Positions 26,345-35,975 of a stretch of 64,000 nucleotides of DNA are shown one piece after another. The notes under the pieces are model-generated. The model saw only the letters and a list, made by a program, of their open reading frames with translations, was not told where the DNA came from and made no database searches. Each line of letters begins with the position of its first letter. Position 1 is the first letter of the stretch. Source of the DNA: Planctomyces sp. SH-PL62 (lineage in GTDB: Bacteria; Planctomycetota; Planctomycetia; Planctomycetales; Planctomycetaceae); assembly GCA_945893045.1 (NCBI GenBank), contig CAMDEA010000007.1, positions 1 to 64,000 of the forward strand, read 5' to 3'. Both the position numbers and the translations under genes were made by a program.

Positions 26345-28048
26345 TTATTCTGAACGAAAATCTTTCGCGAACGCTTTCGGCGTGAGTTCCTCGCCGGTCG
26401 CGAACTTCGTCAGTTCGTTCCAACTCAGGACTTGGCCGGGAGCGATGACTTTCACCTTCATGAACTCGCCGACCTTCTTGTCTCCGACGTAAGTCACCGT
26501 GCGCGGGTCGCGTCCGCCGCAGACTTCGCGGGCGATCGTGTGATGCACCTGCGAGGCGAACAGTTCGCCCATCATGTAGTTGTGGTAGTAAACCGGCGCG
26601 GCCACGATGTGAATCTTGCTGGCGAAGTCCGGTGCGTTACGGCCTTCCGGGCGGTGCAGCAACTGATACTTCTCCACCAGATCCCACCACAGCTTGTTGA
26701 GGTCTTGGTCCGGGTTGTCGTACAGCCCCTTCTCGAATCGCAGCATGACTTGGCACCAGCGAGAGAAGATCAGCAGTTGATTGCGCAGCACTCGCGCCCC
26801 GGCATCGCTGAGCTGCTTCCGTTCGACGGCGTCTTTCGACGCGATCCCCATCGCCTCCTGCCATGCGCCGCTCTTGGCGAGCCGGCCCATCTGCATGGCG
26901 ACACCTTCCGTCGTGAGAATGTGCGAAGCATTCCGCAGCACGTATGGCACAGACTCCGGGATGTTCTTGCTGGAATAAACCGAATGGCCGAGCTCGTGCA
27001 GCATCGTGTCCATCCAGCGCTCGGAGGGGACGATGTTGGCCAGCACGCGGACGTCTCCCTCGCGGTCGATGTCGGTGCAGAAGGCGTGCGGTGACTTGCC
27101 CGGCTTCTCGAACAGGTCGCTGCGCTGCAGCACATCGTTAATCGGCAGTCCGATGCCGGAGTAGAAATCGCGGCAAAGTTTCAGGATGTCAGCCTCTTTG
27201 TAGATCGCATCGAGATCCGTGCCGAAGACGGTCGGTGATTCCTGGAAGAACGGATCGTGATAATGCCACGGCCGCAGATCGGCGACTTTCACTCCGCAGT
27301 TCGCCGCCAGCCGCTCGTCGATCTCCGCCTTGGCCTTGGCGAACGGTTCCCGCGTGAGAGCGTCGAGTTCATCAAACAGCTTCAGGATGTGTCCCTGCTC
27401 TTGCTCGTTGAGGTGCAGCATCATCTGGTGATAGTTGTTGAAGCCCAACTGCGCCGCCGCTTGATTCCGCAGCTTGGCCAGCGCGATCAAATCGGGTGCG
27501 ACATTGGCACCGACGCGCTTGCTTCCCTCCCAGACTTTGCGGCGCTCGTCGGAAGACTTCGATTCCTTGAGCGTCTTCCGCACGTCATTTTCGCTGAGCT
27601 TCTTGCCGTCCACTTCGGCTCGGAAGACGTTGAACGCTTTCTCGATGGCGTTCGCTTTGGCGACCATCTCACGCAGCAGCAGCGGATCGACCTGCTTTTC
27701 GAGGTAGCCCAGATACAGCACGTCAATCTGCCGAGCCAGCAGTTTGTCGCTGACCTTTTCAGACTCCTTGATCGACTTCAGTTCGCGGAACACGACGGGA
27801 TCGGCCAGCGCGGCGTCGATCTTGTTTTGAGCCACTTCCTTCCGCTGGAAGTCCTCATCCTTGCCGGAGGTGTTGGCATTCCACCAGGCGATACCGGACT
27901 CTTTTTCGAGCGGCCGCATCTTGGAGACGTGAGCTTCAATAAACTTCTTCGCGCGAGCATCCATCGCATCATCTCCGTAAGCCAAAGAGTGCTGCATCCA
28001 GAACCCCAGCAAGACGCCGGCCAACCACAGCCAAGTGCGTGAGAGCAT
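26345..28048 (-). CDS. secreted zinc metallopeptidase (M2/M3-like, HELGH)
   Basis: A 567-residue gluzincin with a signal peptide (TWLWLAGVLLGFWMQHSLAYG). The zinc motif HELGH lies near residue 348 (DTMLHELGHSVYSS), followed about 25 residues later by LTTEGVAMQMGR, a plausible third zinc ligand Glu. The all-helical remainder and the length fit peptidyl-dipeptidases of the M2 (ACE-like) or M3 families; the HELGH..TTEG spacing is closer to M2/M3 than to thermolysin-type enzymes. Likely digests peptides in the periplasm. The N-terminal 60 residues are Lys/Glu-rich helices. The start at 28048 gives the expected signal peptide. Family assignment between M2 and M3 is not settled. Confidence 0.82.
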   Translation of the reverse strand: MLSRTWLWLAGVLLGFWMQHSLAYGDDAMDARAKKFIEAHVSKMRPLEKESGIAWWNANTSGKDEDFQRKEVAQNKIDAALADPVVFRELKSIKESEKVSDKLLARQIDVLYLGYLEKQVDPLLLREMVAKANAIEKAFNVFRAEVDGKKLSENDVRKTLKESKSSDERRKVWEGSKRVGANVAPDLIALAKLRNQAAAQLGFNNYHQMMLHLNEQEQGHILKLFDELDALTREPFAKAKAEIDERLAANCGVKVADLRPWHYHDPFFQESPTVFGTDLDAIYKEADILKLCRDFYSGIGLPINDVLQRSDLFEKPGKSPHAFCTDIDREGDVRVLANIVPSERWMDTMLHELGHSVYSSKNIPESVPYVLRNASHILTTEGVAMQMGRLAKSGAWQEAMGIASKDAVERKQLSDAGARVLRNQLLIFSRWCQVMLRFEKGLYDNPDQDLNKLWWDLVEKYQLLHRPEGRNAPDFASKIHIVAAPVYYHNYMMGELFASQVHHTIAREVCGGRDPRTVTYVGDKKVGEFMKVKVIAPGQVLSWNELTKFATGEELTPKAFAKDFRSE

Positions 28049-28189
28049 GTTTCACCGTTCCCTCGTGAAAGACAAATGGGCCAAGCACAAGCGAGTGATA
28101 GCCGGTCGAGCGATTTCGTCCAAGCAAGCGGCGAGCGTGCGAAGATATGGCGAACGGAGCCGACTGCGGTTCAGCCGCAACGCGGCGTA

Positions 28190-28376
28190 ATTCGAAAGCC
28201 CAGGGCGCTAGTCCTGGGATAGGTGTCGAAACAAACCTGGAAGGCCCAACGGGCCGTGACTCGTCGTCATCCCCGACGCCACCGTCGTTCGCGATCGTTG
28301 GAGTCACGGCCCGTTGGGCCTTGTCGCTCGTAAATGTGTCCGTTCCCCAGGGCTGTCGCCCTGGGCTTTCGAGTTT
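28190..28376. repeat. nested palindrome upstream of the metallopeptidase
   Basis: Inner arms 28241-28262 and 28301-28322 (AAGGCCCAACGGGCCGTGAC) are perfect. Outer arms, about 28190-28220 and 28346-28376 (TTCGAAAGCCCAGGG / CCCTGGGCTTTCGAG), are themselves small hairpins. The same inner/outer arrangement appears at 3109, 39436 and 50682. Confidence 0.82.
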
Positions 28377-28730
28377 GGCTCCGTTGGAGCTAAGGCAATC
28401 GCAAGCGTTGGGCTCTGGTGCGCTCGTCGCTGGACCGGGCGCATCAGAGGTCCGGTCACGCCGCCTGTGACGGTGCTTCTGCGAGTGCTCAATCGCGCGG
28501 GAAAGCACGCGATAGCTGTTGTCGCGGAACGCTCGGTCGTCCGAGTTTCATGCGTTCTGAGCGTCGTTCGGGCGGTCACGCTTCTGAGCAAGTTCCGGTT
28601 GCGGTCGTGCCGTTAGAAGCGGAGACGGCGCGAATGTCGGTCTGCTCGGTTCTCTCGAACGAGCCTCCGGCAACAGAGACACGGATTGTCGCCGAATGCA
28701 CGAGTCTGCCTGCCGTGGCGGACGTAATTC

Positions 28731-28800
28731 GTAGGACGGGTACTCTTGCCCGTCTTCGTTCGTGGAAGCAATCGCCGACGGGCAAGAGTGCCCGTCCTAC
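28731..28800. repeat. 24-bp inverted repeat immediately before the RTX gene RBS
   Basis: Arms 28731-28754 and 28777-28800 (GTAGGACGGGTACTCTTGCC...) differ at one base. It ends where AAGGA, the ribosome binding site of the RTX gene, begins (28801-28805). In mRNA the hairpin would sit directly against the RBS and could affect initiation. Confidence 0.85.
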
Positions 28801-28812
28801 AAGGAACAATCC

Positions 28813-31800
28813 ATGTCCCTGACGTCTTGGTTGCAATCGTTACGAATGGGCACGGGCTTGAATGGGGGGTCGGGTGTTCGATTTTTCGGAATAGGCCGAC
28901 GAAACCGCTTGCCACGACGACACGCTGGGACGGCCAATTTCGAAAAATCGAACACCCGACCCCTGAGCGGTGAATGCCTGGAAACAAGGGTTCTACCGAC
29001 CGTAGCGGCCCTGCTGATTGGTACGGAATTGAACGTCGTGACGGACGGCGCGGACTCGATTACCGTGCGGACCAACGTTGCCTTGCAGGTGGAGATTCTG
29101 GCCAACGGCGTCGTACTGAATACGGCTCCGACGGTGAATGCTTCGGCTATCGGAAAATTGGTCGTGACCGGCAGCGATGCGGCCAACGTGATCGACCTGA
29201 GTGGCGTGACGGCGGCGCAGTTCACGCTCCTGCCGAGCATCTTGGTCAACGGAGGCGACGGCAACGACAGCATCACCGGCTCGCCCGATTTGCCCAACAG
29301 TCTGTTGGGAGGGGACGGGACCGACGTGCTGTTGGGCGGCGGCGTCAGCGACTCGCTGGATGGCGGCAACGGAGCGGACACGCTGACCGGTGGCTTGGGC
29401 AATGATACGTTGCGCGGCGGCAATGGCATCGACTCGCTGATCGGCGGCGGCGGCAACGATCAACTCGATGGAGGTGACGGAGCCGATTCGCTCAACGCGG
29501 GGGACGGCGATGACAACGTGCTGGCCGGCAACGGAGCCGACAATCTCGATGGCGGTCTCGGCAACGACACGCTCAATGGCGACGGCGGCAACGACACCAT
29601 CAACGGCAACGTCGGCAACGATTCGATCCTGGGGGGAGCAAACAACGACTCGCTGCTCGGCGGTGATGGGAACGACACGCTCGACGGCCAAGCCGGGTTC
29701 GACAAGATCAACGGCGAGGCCGGTGACGATTCCCTGAACGGCGGTGACGGCAACGACAGCATCTCCGGCGGCCTTGGCAATGACACCGCGAACGGCAACG
29801 CGGGGAACGATTCGATCTTGGGCGATGCTGGGAACGATTCGCTGATTGGCGGCACCGGCGACGACATCATTCAGGGGGTGGATGGTGATGACGTCGGCAA
29901 CGGGCAAAGTGGCAACGACACGCTGATCGGCGACTCCGGCAGCGACACGTTGGACGGGGGCGCGGGCAATGATCTCGTCAGCGAACAAGACCCGACGCTC
30001 ACGCTGCCGCCGACGCTGTCGGTCTCGAATGTGAACGTTGCCGAAGGGAGTCTCGGGACGGTGAATGCCAATTTTTCCGTGAGTTTGTCGTCGCCCAGCG
30101 CAGCGATCGTCACGGTCAATTACTCGACCAAGAATGGCACTGCCATCGCGGGCAACGACTTTGTGACACAAGCCAATGTTCTGACGTTTCAGCCCGGTCA
30201 GACATCCAAGACGGTGAGCGTGGCCATCAACGGAGACCTGCGAGGTGAAGTCGATGAAGTCTTTTTCTTGGACCTCGACACACCGACGAATGCCGTGCTG
30301 CTCGCGCCGACAGGGACCGCCACGATCCGCAATGATGATGGCCTGACGACCAACCGGCTGTTGGGTGCTTTGACCCAATTCCCCGCCGAACTGTACGAGG
30401 TCGATACGACGACCGCCGCCGCGTCATTCATTGGCAACATTGGAGTTGATTTTGTGTTGGGACTGACGGCGAGTCCCGCGAATGTGATCTATGCCACTCG
30501 TCGCGATCCACTCGTCGGATTGATCACCGTCAACACGACGACGGGACAGGGAACACTCATTGCCGAACTCAATCCGCAGCCCACCGAAGTCATTGAAGGG
30601 GACTTGGCGTTCGATGCGGCGAACAACGTGATCTACGCTTCCTTCAGCGGCCCCTCGATCAATCTCTACACGATCAATCCGCTGACCGCTGCGACGGTCA
30701 ATCTCGGTCCGCTGCTGTTTGGCGGTGTCCCGCTGCCGCCGCAGGCCAACAACATCAACATCGACGGGATGGTGTTTCGCGGCAATCAACTTTATGCGTA
30801 CATCCCTGACAACATTCCTGGTGTCGGTGACTCGCTGCTCCGAATCGACGTGAATACTCGCGCGATCACCAATGTCGGGCCGTTTGGAGTGGACCTGCCG
30901 CGCGGTGGCGGTGGATTGGCTTACGATGCGATTGATGATGTCTTTTACGTGACCTCGTCATCGCAATCCGCCATCAATGCCGGACCGATTTATCGAGTGG
31001 ACCCGTTGACGGGTGCCGCCACGATCGTCGGGGTCTCGAACACACCGATCGGGGTTCCGGGATTTCGCGGCATGACTTTTGAGACGGTCCCGGTGACCGC
31101 GCCGGTGTCACTGTCGATCTCCGATGTGACCGTCAGCGACGCCAGCAGCGCGCCGGTGACGGCCACATTGACCGTGACTCTCTCGCGCCCACTCGTGACG
31201 TTGGTCACGGTCGATGCCACGACTTTGGCCGGTTCCGCAGTGGCCGGGACGGACTTCACTCCAATCATGCAAACGCTGACCTTCTTGCCGGGACAAATCA
31301 GCCAGACGATCACGGTTCCGATCTTGCCAGATTCACTGGCCGAACCTTCCGAATCGTTTTTCGTCCGACTTTCCAATCCGAGCGGGTCACTAATCACGGA
31401 CACCCTTGGAACGATCACGATTTCAGACGACGGCCTCGGCAACTCGCTGTTCGGGGGCAGTGGACGGGATACCGTGATCGGCGGCTCTGGTGACGATCTC
31501 CTGAACGGCGGCGACGACGCCGACCTTGTGTTGGGGCTGGCCGGTAATGATTCGATCCTGGGCGGGGCCAGCGCCGACACGCTTATCGGCGGTGACGGCA
31601 ACGACACGCTCAATGGACAAGGTGGTTCCGACGTCAGCGACGGCGGCGCGGGCGATGATCAACTCATCTGGAACGGCGCGAGCGACGGCAAAGACACGCT
31701 GTCGGGAGCCACCGGGTTCGATGTTCTCACCGTGAATGGGACCGGCTTGAGCGACTCGCTGACGATCGGCCAGGCGCTGGTCGCTGACGACGTGATCCCG

Positions 31801-32808
31801 CGGCTGACGGTGACGGACAGCGGTATCACGTTGGTCGTGTCGAACATGATCAGCCTGATCCTCAACGGCAACGGCGGCAATGACTCGATCACGATTGGCT
31901 CGATTCACCAAGTGGACGGGTTCGTGCTGACGGTCAATGGCGGAGACGGAAACGATTCGCTCAGCGCGGCGAATGCGTTGTTGGGAGCCGTGAAGCTGCG
32001 GCTCAACGGAGTTGCGGGGAACGACACGCTCACCGGCAGCGCCGATCGCGAAACGCTCGACGGCGGCGACGGGGATGATTTCATCAGCGGCGGGAAGGGG
32101 AACGACTCGCTGCTGGGAGGACTCGGCAACGACGTGCTGAATGGTAATGACGGCAACGATTCGCTGCTCGGCGGCGACGGCGACGACGCGCTGCGAGGCA
32201 ACGCCGGCAATGACACGATCACCGGCGGACTCGGCAACGACAGCGTCTTGGGCGGCGATGGAAACGACACGGCGACCGGCGACGCGGGAGACGACACACT
32301 CAGCGGCGACGCCGGTAACGATTCGCTCAACGGCGGCACCGGGGCCGACACGCTGACCGGCGGCGACGGAGCCGACACGCTCGACGGCGAAATGTTCAAC
32401 GATTCGCTGACCGGTGGGTCCGGCGACGATTTGATTCGCGGCGGCGACGGCGATGACACGCTCGACGGCGGCGACGGCAACGATTCGCTGATCGGTGGCG
32501 ACGGAGCCGATCAATTGCTCGGCGGCAACGGCAACGACGCAATCAATGCCGGTCACGGCAACGACGTGGTCAACGGCGGAGCGGGCAACGACACACTGCT
32601 CGGCAGCGACGGCAATGACACACTGCGCGGTGGCTCCGGCAATGACGTGCTGCTCGGCGGCGACGGCGACGACAACCTCGATGGGCAAGGAGGGACGGAC
32701 ACGCTCGCGGGGAACGAGGGAGTGGATACGCTCAACAACACACTCGGCGATCTCATCAACGAAACGTTCGCGTTGCCAGCGGCGCTGCTGGCGGCGTTGG
32801 AGGCGTAA
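28813..32808 (+). CDS. large RTX / Calx-beta extracellular Ca-binding protein
   Basis: A 1331-residue secreted protein. The ATG at 28813 follows AAGGA (28801). The first 60 residues hold a basic, repeat-derived stretch and then ECLETRVLP, the 'LExRxL' motif of the planctomycete extracellular signal domain. Residues about 150-390 and 930-1320 are dense RTX nonapeptides (GGxGNDxLxG), which fold as calcium-filled parallel beta rolls. Calx-beta modules sit at about 405-510 (LSVSNVNVAEG...) and 780-890 (LSISDVTVSDASS...), with a beta-propeller-like segment between (LTQFPAELYEVDTTT). Probably a surface adhesin or matrix protein secreted unfolded. No protease or lipase domain is visible. The N-terminus is interrupted by a palindrome (28866-28963). 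Confidence 0.88.
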   Translation: MSLTSWLQSLRMGTGLNGGSGVRFFGIGRRNRLPRRHAGTANFEKSNTRPLSGECLETRVLPTVAALLIGTELNVVTDGADSITVRTNVALQVEILANGVVLNTAPTVNASAIGKLVVTGSDAANVIDLSGVTAAQFTLLPSILVNGGDGNDSITGSPDLPNSLLGGDGTDVLLGGGVSDSLDGGNGADTLTGGLGNDTLRGGNGIDSLIGGGGNDQLDGGDGADSLNAGDGDDNVLAGNGADNLDGGLGNDTLNGDGGNDTINGNVGNDSILGGANNDSLLGGDGNDTLDGQAGFDKINGEAGDDSLNGGDGNDSISGGLGNDTANGNAGNDSILGDAGNDSLIGGTGDDIIQGVDGDDVGNGQSGNDTLIGDSGSDTLDGGAGNDLVSEQDPTLTLPPTLSVSNVNVAEGSLGTVNANFSVSLSSPSAAIVTVNYSTKNGTAIAGNDFVTQANVLTFQPGQTSKTVSVAINGDLRGEVDEVFFLDLDTPTNAVLLAPTGTATIRNDDGLTTNRLLGALTQFPAELYEVDTTTAAASFIGNIGVDFVLGLTASPANVIYATRRDPLVGLITVNTTTGQGTLIAELNPQPTEVIEGDLAFDAANNVIYASFSGPSINLYTINPLTAATVNLGPLLFGGVPLPPQANNINIDGMVFRGNQLYAYIPDNIPGVGDSLLRIDVNTRAITNVGPFGVDLPRGGGGLAYDAIDDVFYVTSSSQSAINAGPIYRVDPLTGAATIVGVSNTPIGVPGFRGMTFETVPVTAPVSLSISDVTVSDASSAPVTATLTVTLSRPLVTLVTVDATTLAGSAVAGTDFTPIMQTLTFLPGQISQTITVPILPDSLAEPSESFFVRLSNPSGSLITDTLGTITISDDGLGNSLFGGSGRDTVIGGSGDDLLNGGDDADLVLGLAGNDSILGGASADTLIGGDGNDTLNGQGGSDVSDGGAGDDQLIWNGASDGKDTLSGATGFDVLTVNGTGLSDSLTIGQALVADDVIPRLTVTDSGITLVVSNMISLILNGNGGNDSITIGSIHQVDGFVLTVNGGDGNDSLSAANALLGAVKLRLNGVAGNDTLTGSADRETLDGGDGDDFISGGKGNDSLLGGLGNDVLNGNDGNDSLLGGDGDDALRGNAGNDTITGGLGNDSVLGGDGNDTATGDAGDDTLSGDAGNDSLNGGTGADTLTGGDGADTLDGEMFNDSLTGGSGDDLIRGGDGDDTLDGGDGNDSLIGGDGADQLLGGNGNDAINAGHGNDVVNGGAGNDTLLGSDGNDTLRGGSGNDVLLGGDGDDNLDGQGGTDTLAGNEGVDTLNNTLGDLINETFALPAALLAALEA
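28866..28963. repeat. palindrome inside the RTX signal region, 23-bp perfect arms
   Basis: Arms 28866-28888 and 28941-28963 (GGGGTCGGGTGTTCGATTTT...) are exact reverse complements with a 52-bp loop. The whole element is translated, giving roughly residues 18-51 (GSGVRFFGIGRR ... ANFEKSNTRPL), between the basic start and the LETRVL export motif. The GGGGTC ends match the style of the 1440 element. Confidence 0.88.
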
Positions 32809-32844
32809 TGTAGCCGGTTCCGCTCTCGGCGAGAGCGGGCTACA
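32809..32844 (+). terminator. hairpin directly after the RTX stop codon
   Basis: TGTAGCC..CGCTCTC-GGC-GAGAGCG..GGCTACA begins at the base after the TAA stop. A strong stem but without a T-run, so it may be an RNA 3' end protector or a small mobile repeat rather than a classical terminator. Confidence 0.5.
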
Positions 32845-32915
32845 CTTATTATCGAAACGAGTCCGCCCCGCAGAGAAGTTCAATTGTCTTGGAGCCAACC
32901 GTGAAGTCGCGATCA

Positions 32916-33203
32916 ATGACAACACCATCCAGTGAGATGGGAATTCTTCGGCGAGTGGTTGATCCCGATCAACCGTTTCTTTCCCCAGACGCAGCTCGTG
33001 CAATTTTGCGGTTGAGTTTTAGTGCGGCCGATCGCAAGCGGATGACGCAATTGGCGAGCAAAAACCGCAGTGGGACGCTCAAACCCGCCGAGGAGACGGA
33101 ACTCGACAATTTCATCCGAGTGGGACAGACATTGGGGATTCTCCAATCGAAGGCACGCCGGTCATTACGAGCGTCTTGTAGCGCAAAGTCCTCGCAGTCA
33201 TGA
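32916..33203 (+). CDS. small protein paired with an HNH nuclease
   Basis: A 95-residue soluble protein with no signal or TM. After a short Ser/Thr-rich start it reads MGILRRVVDPDQPFLSPDAARAI as two or three amphipathic helices, with FSAADRKRMTQLASKNRSGTL and a Glu/Asp-rich helix (ETELDNFIRVG). The start could be ATG 32916 or ATG 32937; neither has a strong SD. Its last bases overlap the next gene (ATGA at 33200-33203), so the two are translationally coupled. Such a layout is typical of toxin-antitoxin or nuclease-chaperone pairs, but nothing in this protein proves an antitoxin role. Function unknown. Confidence 0.7.
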   Translation: MTTPSSEMGILRRVVDPDQPFLSPDAARAILRLSFSAADRKRMTQLASKNRSGTLKPAEETELDNFIRVGQTLGILQSKARRSLRASCSAKSSQS

Positions 33204-33601
33204 ATCGTGATCTGCTGAAACGCATTCGCGAGTTGTCGGGTGGTCGCTGCGACTACTGCCGGATGCCGCGACACTCTGATCCCCTGCCGTTTCAGACCGA
33301 CCATGTGATCGCGCGGCAGCATGGTGGCGATACCGTGCTGGAGAATCTCGCTTGGTGCTGCCTGCATTGCAACAAGTACAAAGGCCCCAATATCGCCGGG
33401 ATCGATCCGCAGAGCGGCGATGTCGTCCGGCTGTTCCATCCGCGAAAGCAGAATTGGAGCCGCCACTTTCAATGGAATGGCCCGACACTTCTAGGTCTGA
33501 CGAAAGTCGCCAGAGCCACCATTCGAGTCCTGGCCATCAACGACCCGGACTTCATGGCATTCCGTGCGGAACTCATGGAAGAGGCCATCTACGAAAGTTA
33601 G
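33200..33601 (+). CDS. HNH endonuclease domain protein
   Basis: A 133-residue HNH-type nuclease. The Zn-binding pairs CDYC (17-20 region) and CLHC (about 53-56) flank the active-site segment FQTDHVIARQHGGD, with the catalytic His in TDHVI and the Asn in DTVLENLAW. No DNA-recognition domain beyond this fold is visible, and a C-terminal helix follows (ARATIRVLAINDPDF). Coupled by 4-bp overlap to the preceding small gene. HNH proteins of this size are widespread and mostly uncharacterised: they may be restriction-like, phage-defence or housekeeping nucleases. The domain is firm, the role not known. Confidence 0.88.
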   Translation: MNRDLLKRIRELSGGRCDYCRMPRHSDPLPFQTDHVIARQHGGDTVLENLAWCCLHCNKYKGPNIAGIDPQSGDVVRLFHPRKQNWSRHFQWNGPTLLGLTKVARATIRVLAINDPDFMAFRAELMEEAIYES

Positions 33602-33677
33602 CGTGCGACAGCTTTGGGCTCCTCAGCGAAGCAATCACCGTGTGACTTTCGCTGATTGATGGTGATTTGCGATTACA

Positions 33678-35219
33678 TCACCGCGCGATTTCGACGGCTT
33701 TGGTTTCACGCAAGACCGTGACTTTGATTTCGCCGGGGTAGGTCAGAGCTTGCTCGATGGCGGTCGCGATGTCTCGCGCCATCTTGGCGGCTTCGCGATC
33801 GTTGACTCGGCCGGAGTCGACGATGATGCGAATCTCGCGGCCCGCTTGTACGGCGAAGGCTTGCTCGACGCCGGGGAAACCACAGGCGACGGCTTCAAGT
33901 TCTTCCAACCGCTTGACGTAGCGGTCGAGGCTTTCGCGCCGAGCACCGGGACGTGACGCGCTGACCGCGTCAGCGGCGGCGACCAGCACCGTGTAGATGT
34001 ATTCGGGGCGGATGTCGTCGTGATGTCCGAGCGCGGCGTGAAGGATCTCCCCTTTCTCGCCGTACCGTTTGAGAAGTTCCGCGCCGACCGCGGGGTGTCC
34101 CCCTTCCATTTCGTGGTCGGCCGCTTTGCCGATGTCGTGCAGGAAGCCGCAACGGCGGGCGATGTCGCCGTCGAGTCCGAATTGCTCAGCGAGCAAGCCC
34201 GTGAGGTGCGACACCTCGATCGAATGCCGCAGCACGTTTTGACTGTAGCTGGTGCGGAAGTGCAGCCGGCCCATCAGATCGACCAGCTTCTCATGCAAGC
34301 CGAGAACGCCCACTTCCTGACAGGCGGCTTGTCCGGTTTTGCGAACGAAGCCATCCATCTCTTTGGTGGTCTCGGCGACGACTTCGTCGATGCGCGTCGG
34401 ATGAATGCGGCCGTCCTCGATCAGTTTGACCAGCGATTGCCGAGCGATCTCGCGGCGGACTTTGTCGAACGCCGAGACGATGACCACGCCAGGAGTGTCA
34501 TCGACGATCACATCCACGCCAGCGGCTTTCTCGAACGCGCGGATGTTGCGCCCCTCGCGGCCGATGATGCGGCCCTTCATCTCGTCGTTCGGGATATCGA
34601 CGGTGCTGACGGCCAACTCGGACGTGTGCTGCGAGGCGCAACGCTGCACCGCCATGCCGATGATCTCGCGGGCTTTCACTTCGCATTGATCGCGCAGTTC
34701 CGCCTCATGCTTGAGGATCAGTGTGCCGGTTTCATTCTTCAACTCGCGGTCGAGGCGATCCAGCAGTTGATTCTTCGCGGTCTCTTTATCGAGGCCGCTG
34801 ATCTTGTAGAGTTGTTCCTGTTCATCTCGCAGCAGGCGTTCGAGCTCTTTGTCGCGAGCCTCGATGACCTTCATCCGCTCGGCCAGCTTCGTTTGATTGG
34901 TTTGCAGGAACTTCTCCTTCTTGACGAGGTCGTCCTGCTGGTCCTTCAGCGAGGACTCGCGCTTGTCGAGCTGCCGCTCGAAGTCGCGGATTTCGTCACG
35001 CGTCTTGTTGATCTCCCGTTCGAGTTCCTCGCGACGCTTGAGGACGATTTCCTTGGCCGCAATCTCTTCGGTCCGTTTGAGATTGTCCGCCTCACGCTGT
35101 GCCTGAGCGATGATCGCGTCGCGGTCTTGAAACGCGGCTCCACGCCGCAACCGCTCAAAGTAGAAACCGCCGAAACCGCCGAGTACCAGCGCTAGCAAAC
35201 CCGTGAACGCGTAATCCAT
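33678..35219 (-). CDS. rny: ribonuclease Y
   Basis: Membrane-anchored endoribonuclease initiating mRNA decay. At 513 residues it matches the usual 510-520. In order: one N-terminal TM ([17 protein letters not shown]), a long charged coiled coil (about 30-190), a KH RNA-binding domain with [15 protein letters not shown] (GxxG loop), and an HD phosphohydrolase domain with RHSIEVSHL and [13 protein letters not shown] supplying the metal ligands, ending with the typical [18 protein letters not shown]. The start at 35219 sits directly before the TM. It appears monocistronic, with a repeat-free downstream region. Confidence 0.96.
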   Translation of the reverse strand: MDYAFTGLLALVLGGFGGFYFERLRRGAAFQDRDAIIAQAQREADNLKRTEEIAAKEIVLKRREELEREINKTRDEIRDFERQLDKRESSLKDQQDDLVKKEKFLQTNQTKLAERMKVIEARDKELERLLRDEQEQLYKISGLDKETAKNQLLDRLDRELKNETGTLILKHEAELRDQCEVKAREIIGMAVQRCASQHTSELAVSTVDIPNDEMKGRIIGREGRNIRAFEKAAGVDVIVDDTPGVVIVSAFDKVRREIARQSLVKLIEDGRIHPTRIDEVVAETTKEMDGFVRKTGQAACQEVGVLGLHEKLVDLMGRLHFRTSYSQNVLRHSIEVSHLTGLLAEQFGLDGDIARRCGFLHDIGKAADHEMEGGHPAVGAELLKRYGEKGEILHAALGHHDDIRPEYIYTVLVAAADAVSASRPGARRESLDRYVKRLEELEAVACGFPGVEQAFAVQAGREIRIIVDSGRVNDREAAKMARDIATAIEQALTYPGEIKVTVLRETKAVEIAR

Positions 35220-35975
35220 GGCTGCGCAGCCCTTATCTCATCTGCGAAGCCACACGCTCAATTGACGCGGCCAGCCGATGACAAGTCATCGAGGCGACAT
35301 CAGACCGGAATGAATACGGAACAGCGGCGGAGCGAATTCAACGGCCGTCAGACTGCCAGCCGCGGAGTCCAGTCCCGGCGCGAGGCCGAAATTGGTCAGG
35401 CGGTTCTGTGCGAACACTGACAGAGGCGGATCGGATCGGGCAACGGGCCGGAAGCATCGCTCCCAACCACGATCGCTCGCCCGTCATCTCTTGCAGCAGC
35501 GCAGACGGAGACAAAACGATTGCCGTCAGAAATCGCCGGGCAGAAATGGCCAGAGGCAGCGCGATCACGATCGCACCACACACAAACGCCACAGCCCACT
35601 CGATGACCGTCAGCAACGTCTCGTCGGACATGAACAACACGATGACACCTGCAAAGACCGTTGAAGTGACACGTTCCAGTCGCAGCCAATTCGTCCGCGA
35701 ACCCGAACGTCGTGCAATCTCGCCCCACCGGCGATTGAGCCTGTGGTTCTAGGAGTTGTGTTTCGCGCTGGCCTTGCACAGTTGCTCGGCGAGCGGCGGC
35801 GGGCATCCTAACGTAGTGCTTTCGTCGGTCAACTAACGTCAGACGATTCGACGCTTTAAGGAGTTCTCCGCTCCGGGGACTTGAACCTCAGTGGCCTGAT
35901 GTTATTTTGACAGGCGCAGTTGTCGAAAATGAAACCGCAAGCAGCCTGTCGGACGCAGCAAGCATAGGTGCCGGA
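35220..35975. other. 756-bp region with at most one small gene
   Basis: Between rny and sufU. No long inverted repeat or heptamer array was seen. The only plausible coding stretch is the small two-TM frame at 35338-35631 described separately; the rest shows nothing recognisable. Confidence 0.5.
35338..35631 (-). CDS. possible small membrane protein
   Basis: A 97-residue frame starting MSDETLLTVIEW, with one clear TM (AVAFVCGAIVIALPLAI) and a basic, low-complexity end. The frame stays open upstream (to about 35750) through another hydrophobic stretch (VFAGVIVLF), so the true protein could be a two-TM protein with a non-ATG start. No ribosome binding site stands out and I recognise no family. 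Listed because its composition is less shadow-like than the overlapping frames; quite likely not a gene. Confidence 0.3.
   Translation of the reverse strand: MSDETLLTVIEWAVAFVCGAIVIALPLAISARRFLTAIVLSPSALLQEMTGERSWLGAMLPARCPIRSASVSVRTEPPDQFRPRAGTGLRGWQSDGR

Larger units (their letters stand above)
28049..28812. other. 764-bp divergent intergenic region with two palindromes
   Basis: No credible gene. 28190-28376 is a nested palindrome and 28731-28800 a second one; 28400-28720 shows nothing I can name. It must contain the promoters of the metallopeptidase (leftward) and the RTX gene (rightward). Confidence 0.6.

Noticed and set aside
28813-32808. CRISPR-like or tandem DNA repeat array
   Set aside because: The periodicity comes from RTX nonapeptide codons, has no spacers and is translated throughout.
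28993-33003. Long open frames on the minus strand across the RTX gene
   Set aside because: They mirror the GGxGND repeat codons (low-complexity Pro/Ser/Val products) and have no start or domain; the plus-strand RTX protein explains the sequence.
35396-35806. Longer minus-strand ORF in the rny-sufU gap
   Set aside because: The protein is Cys/His/Arg-rich with no hydrophobic or domain pattern and looks like a shadow frame.
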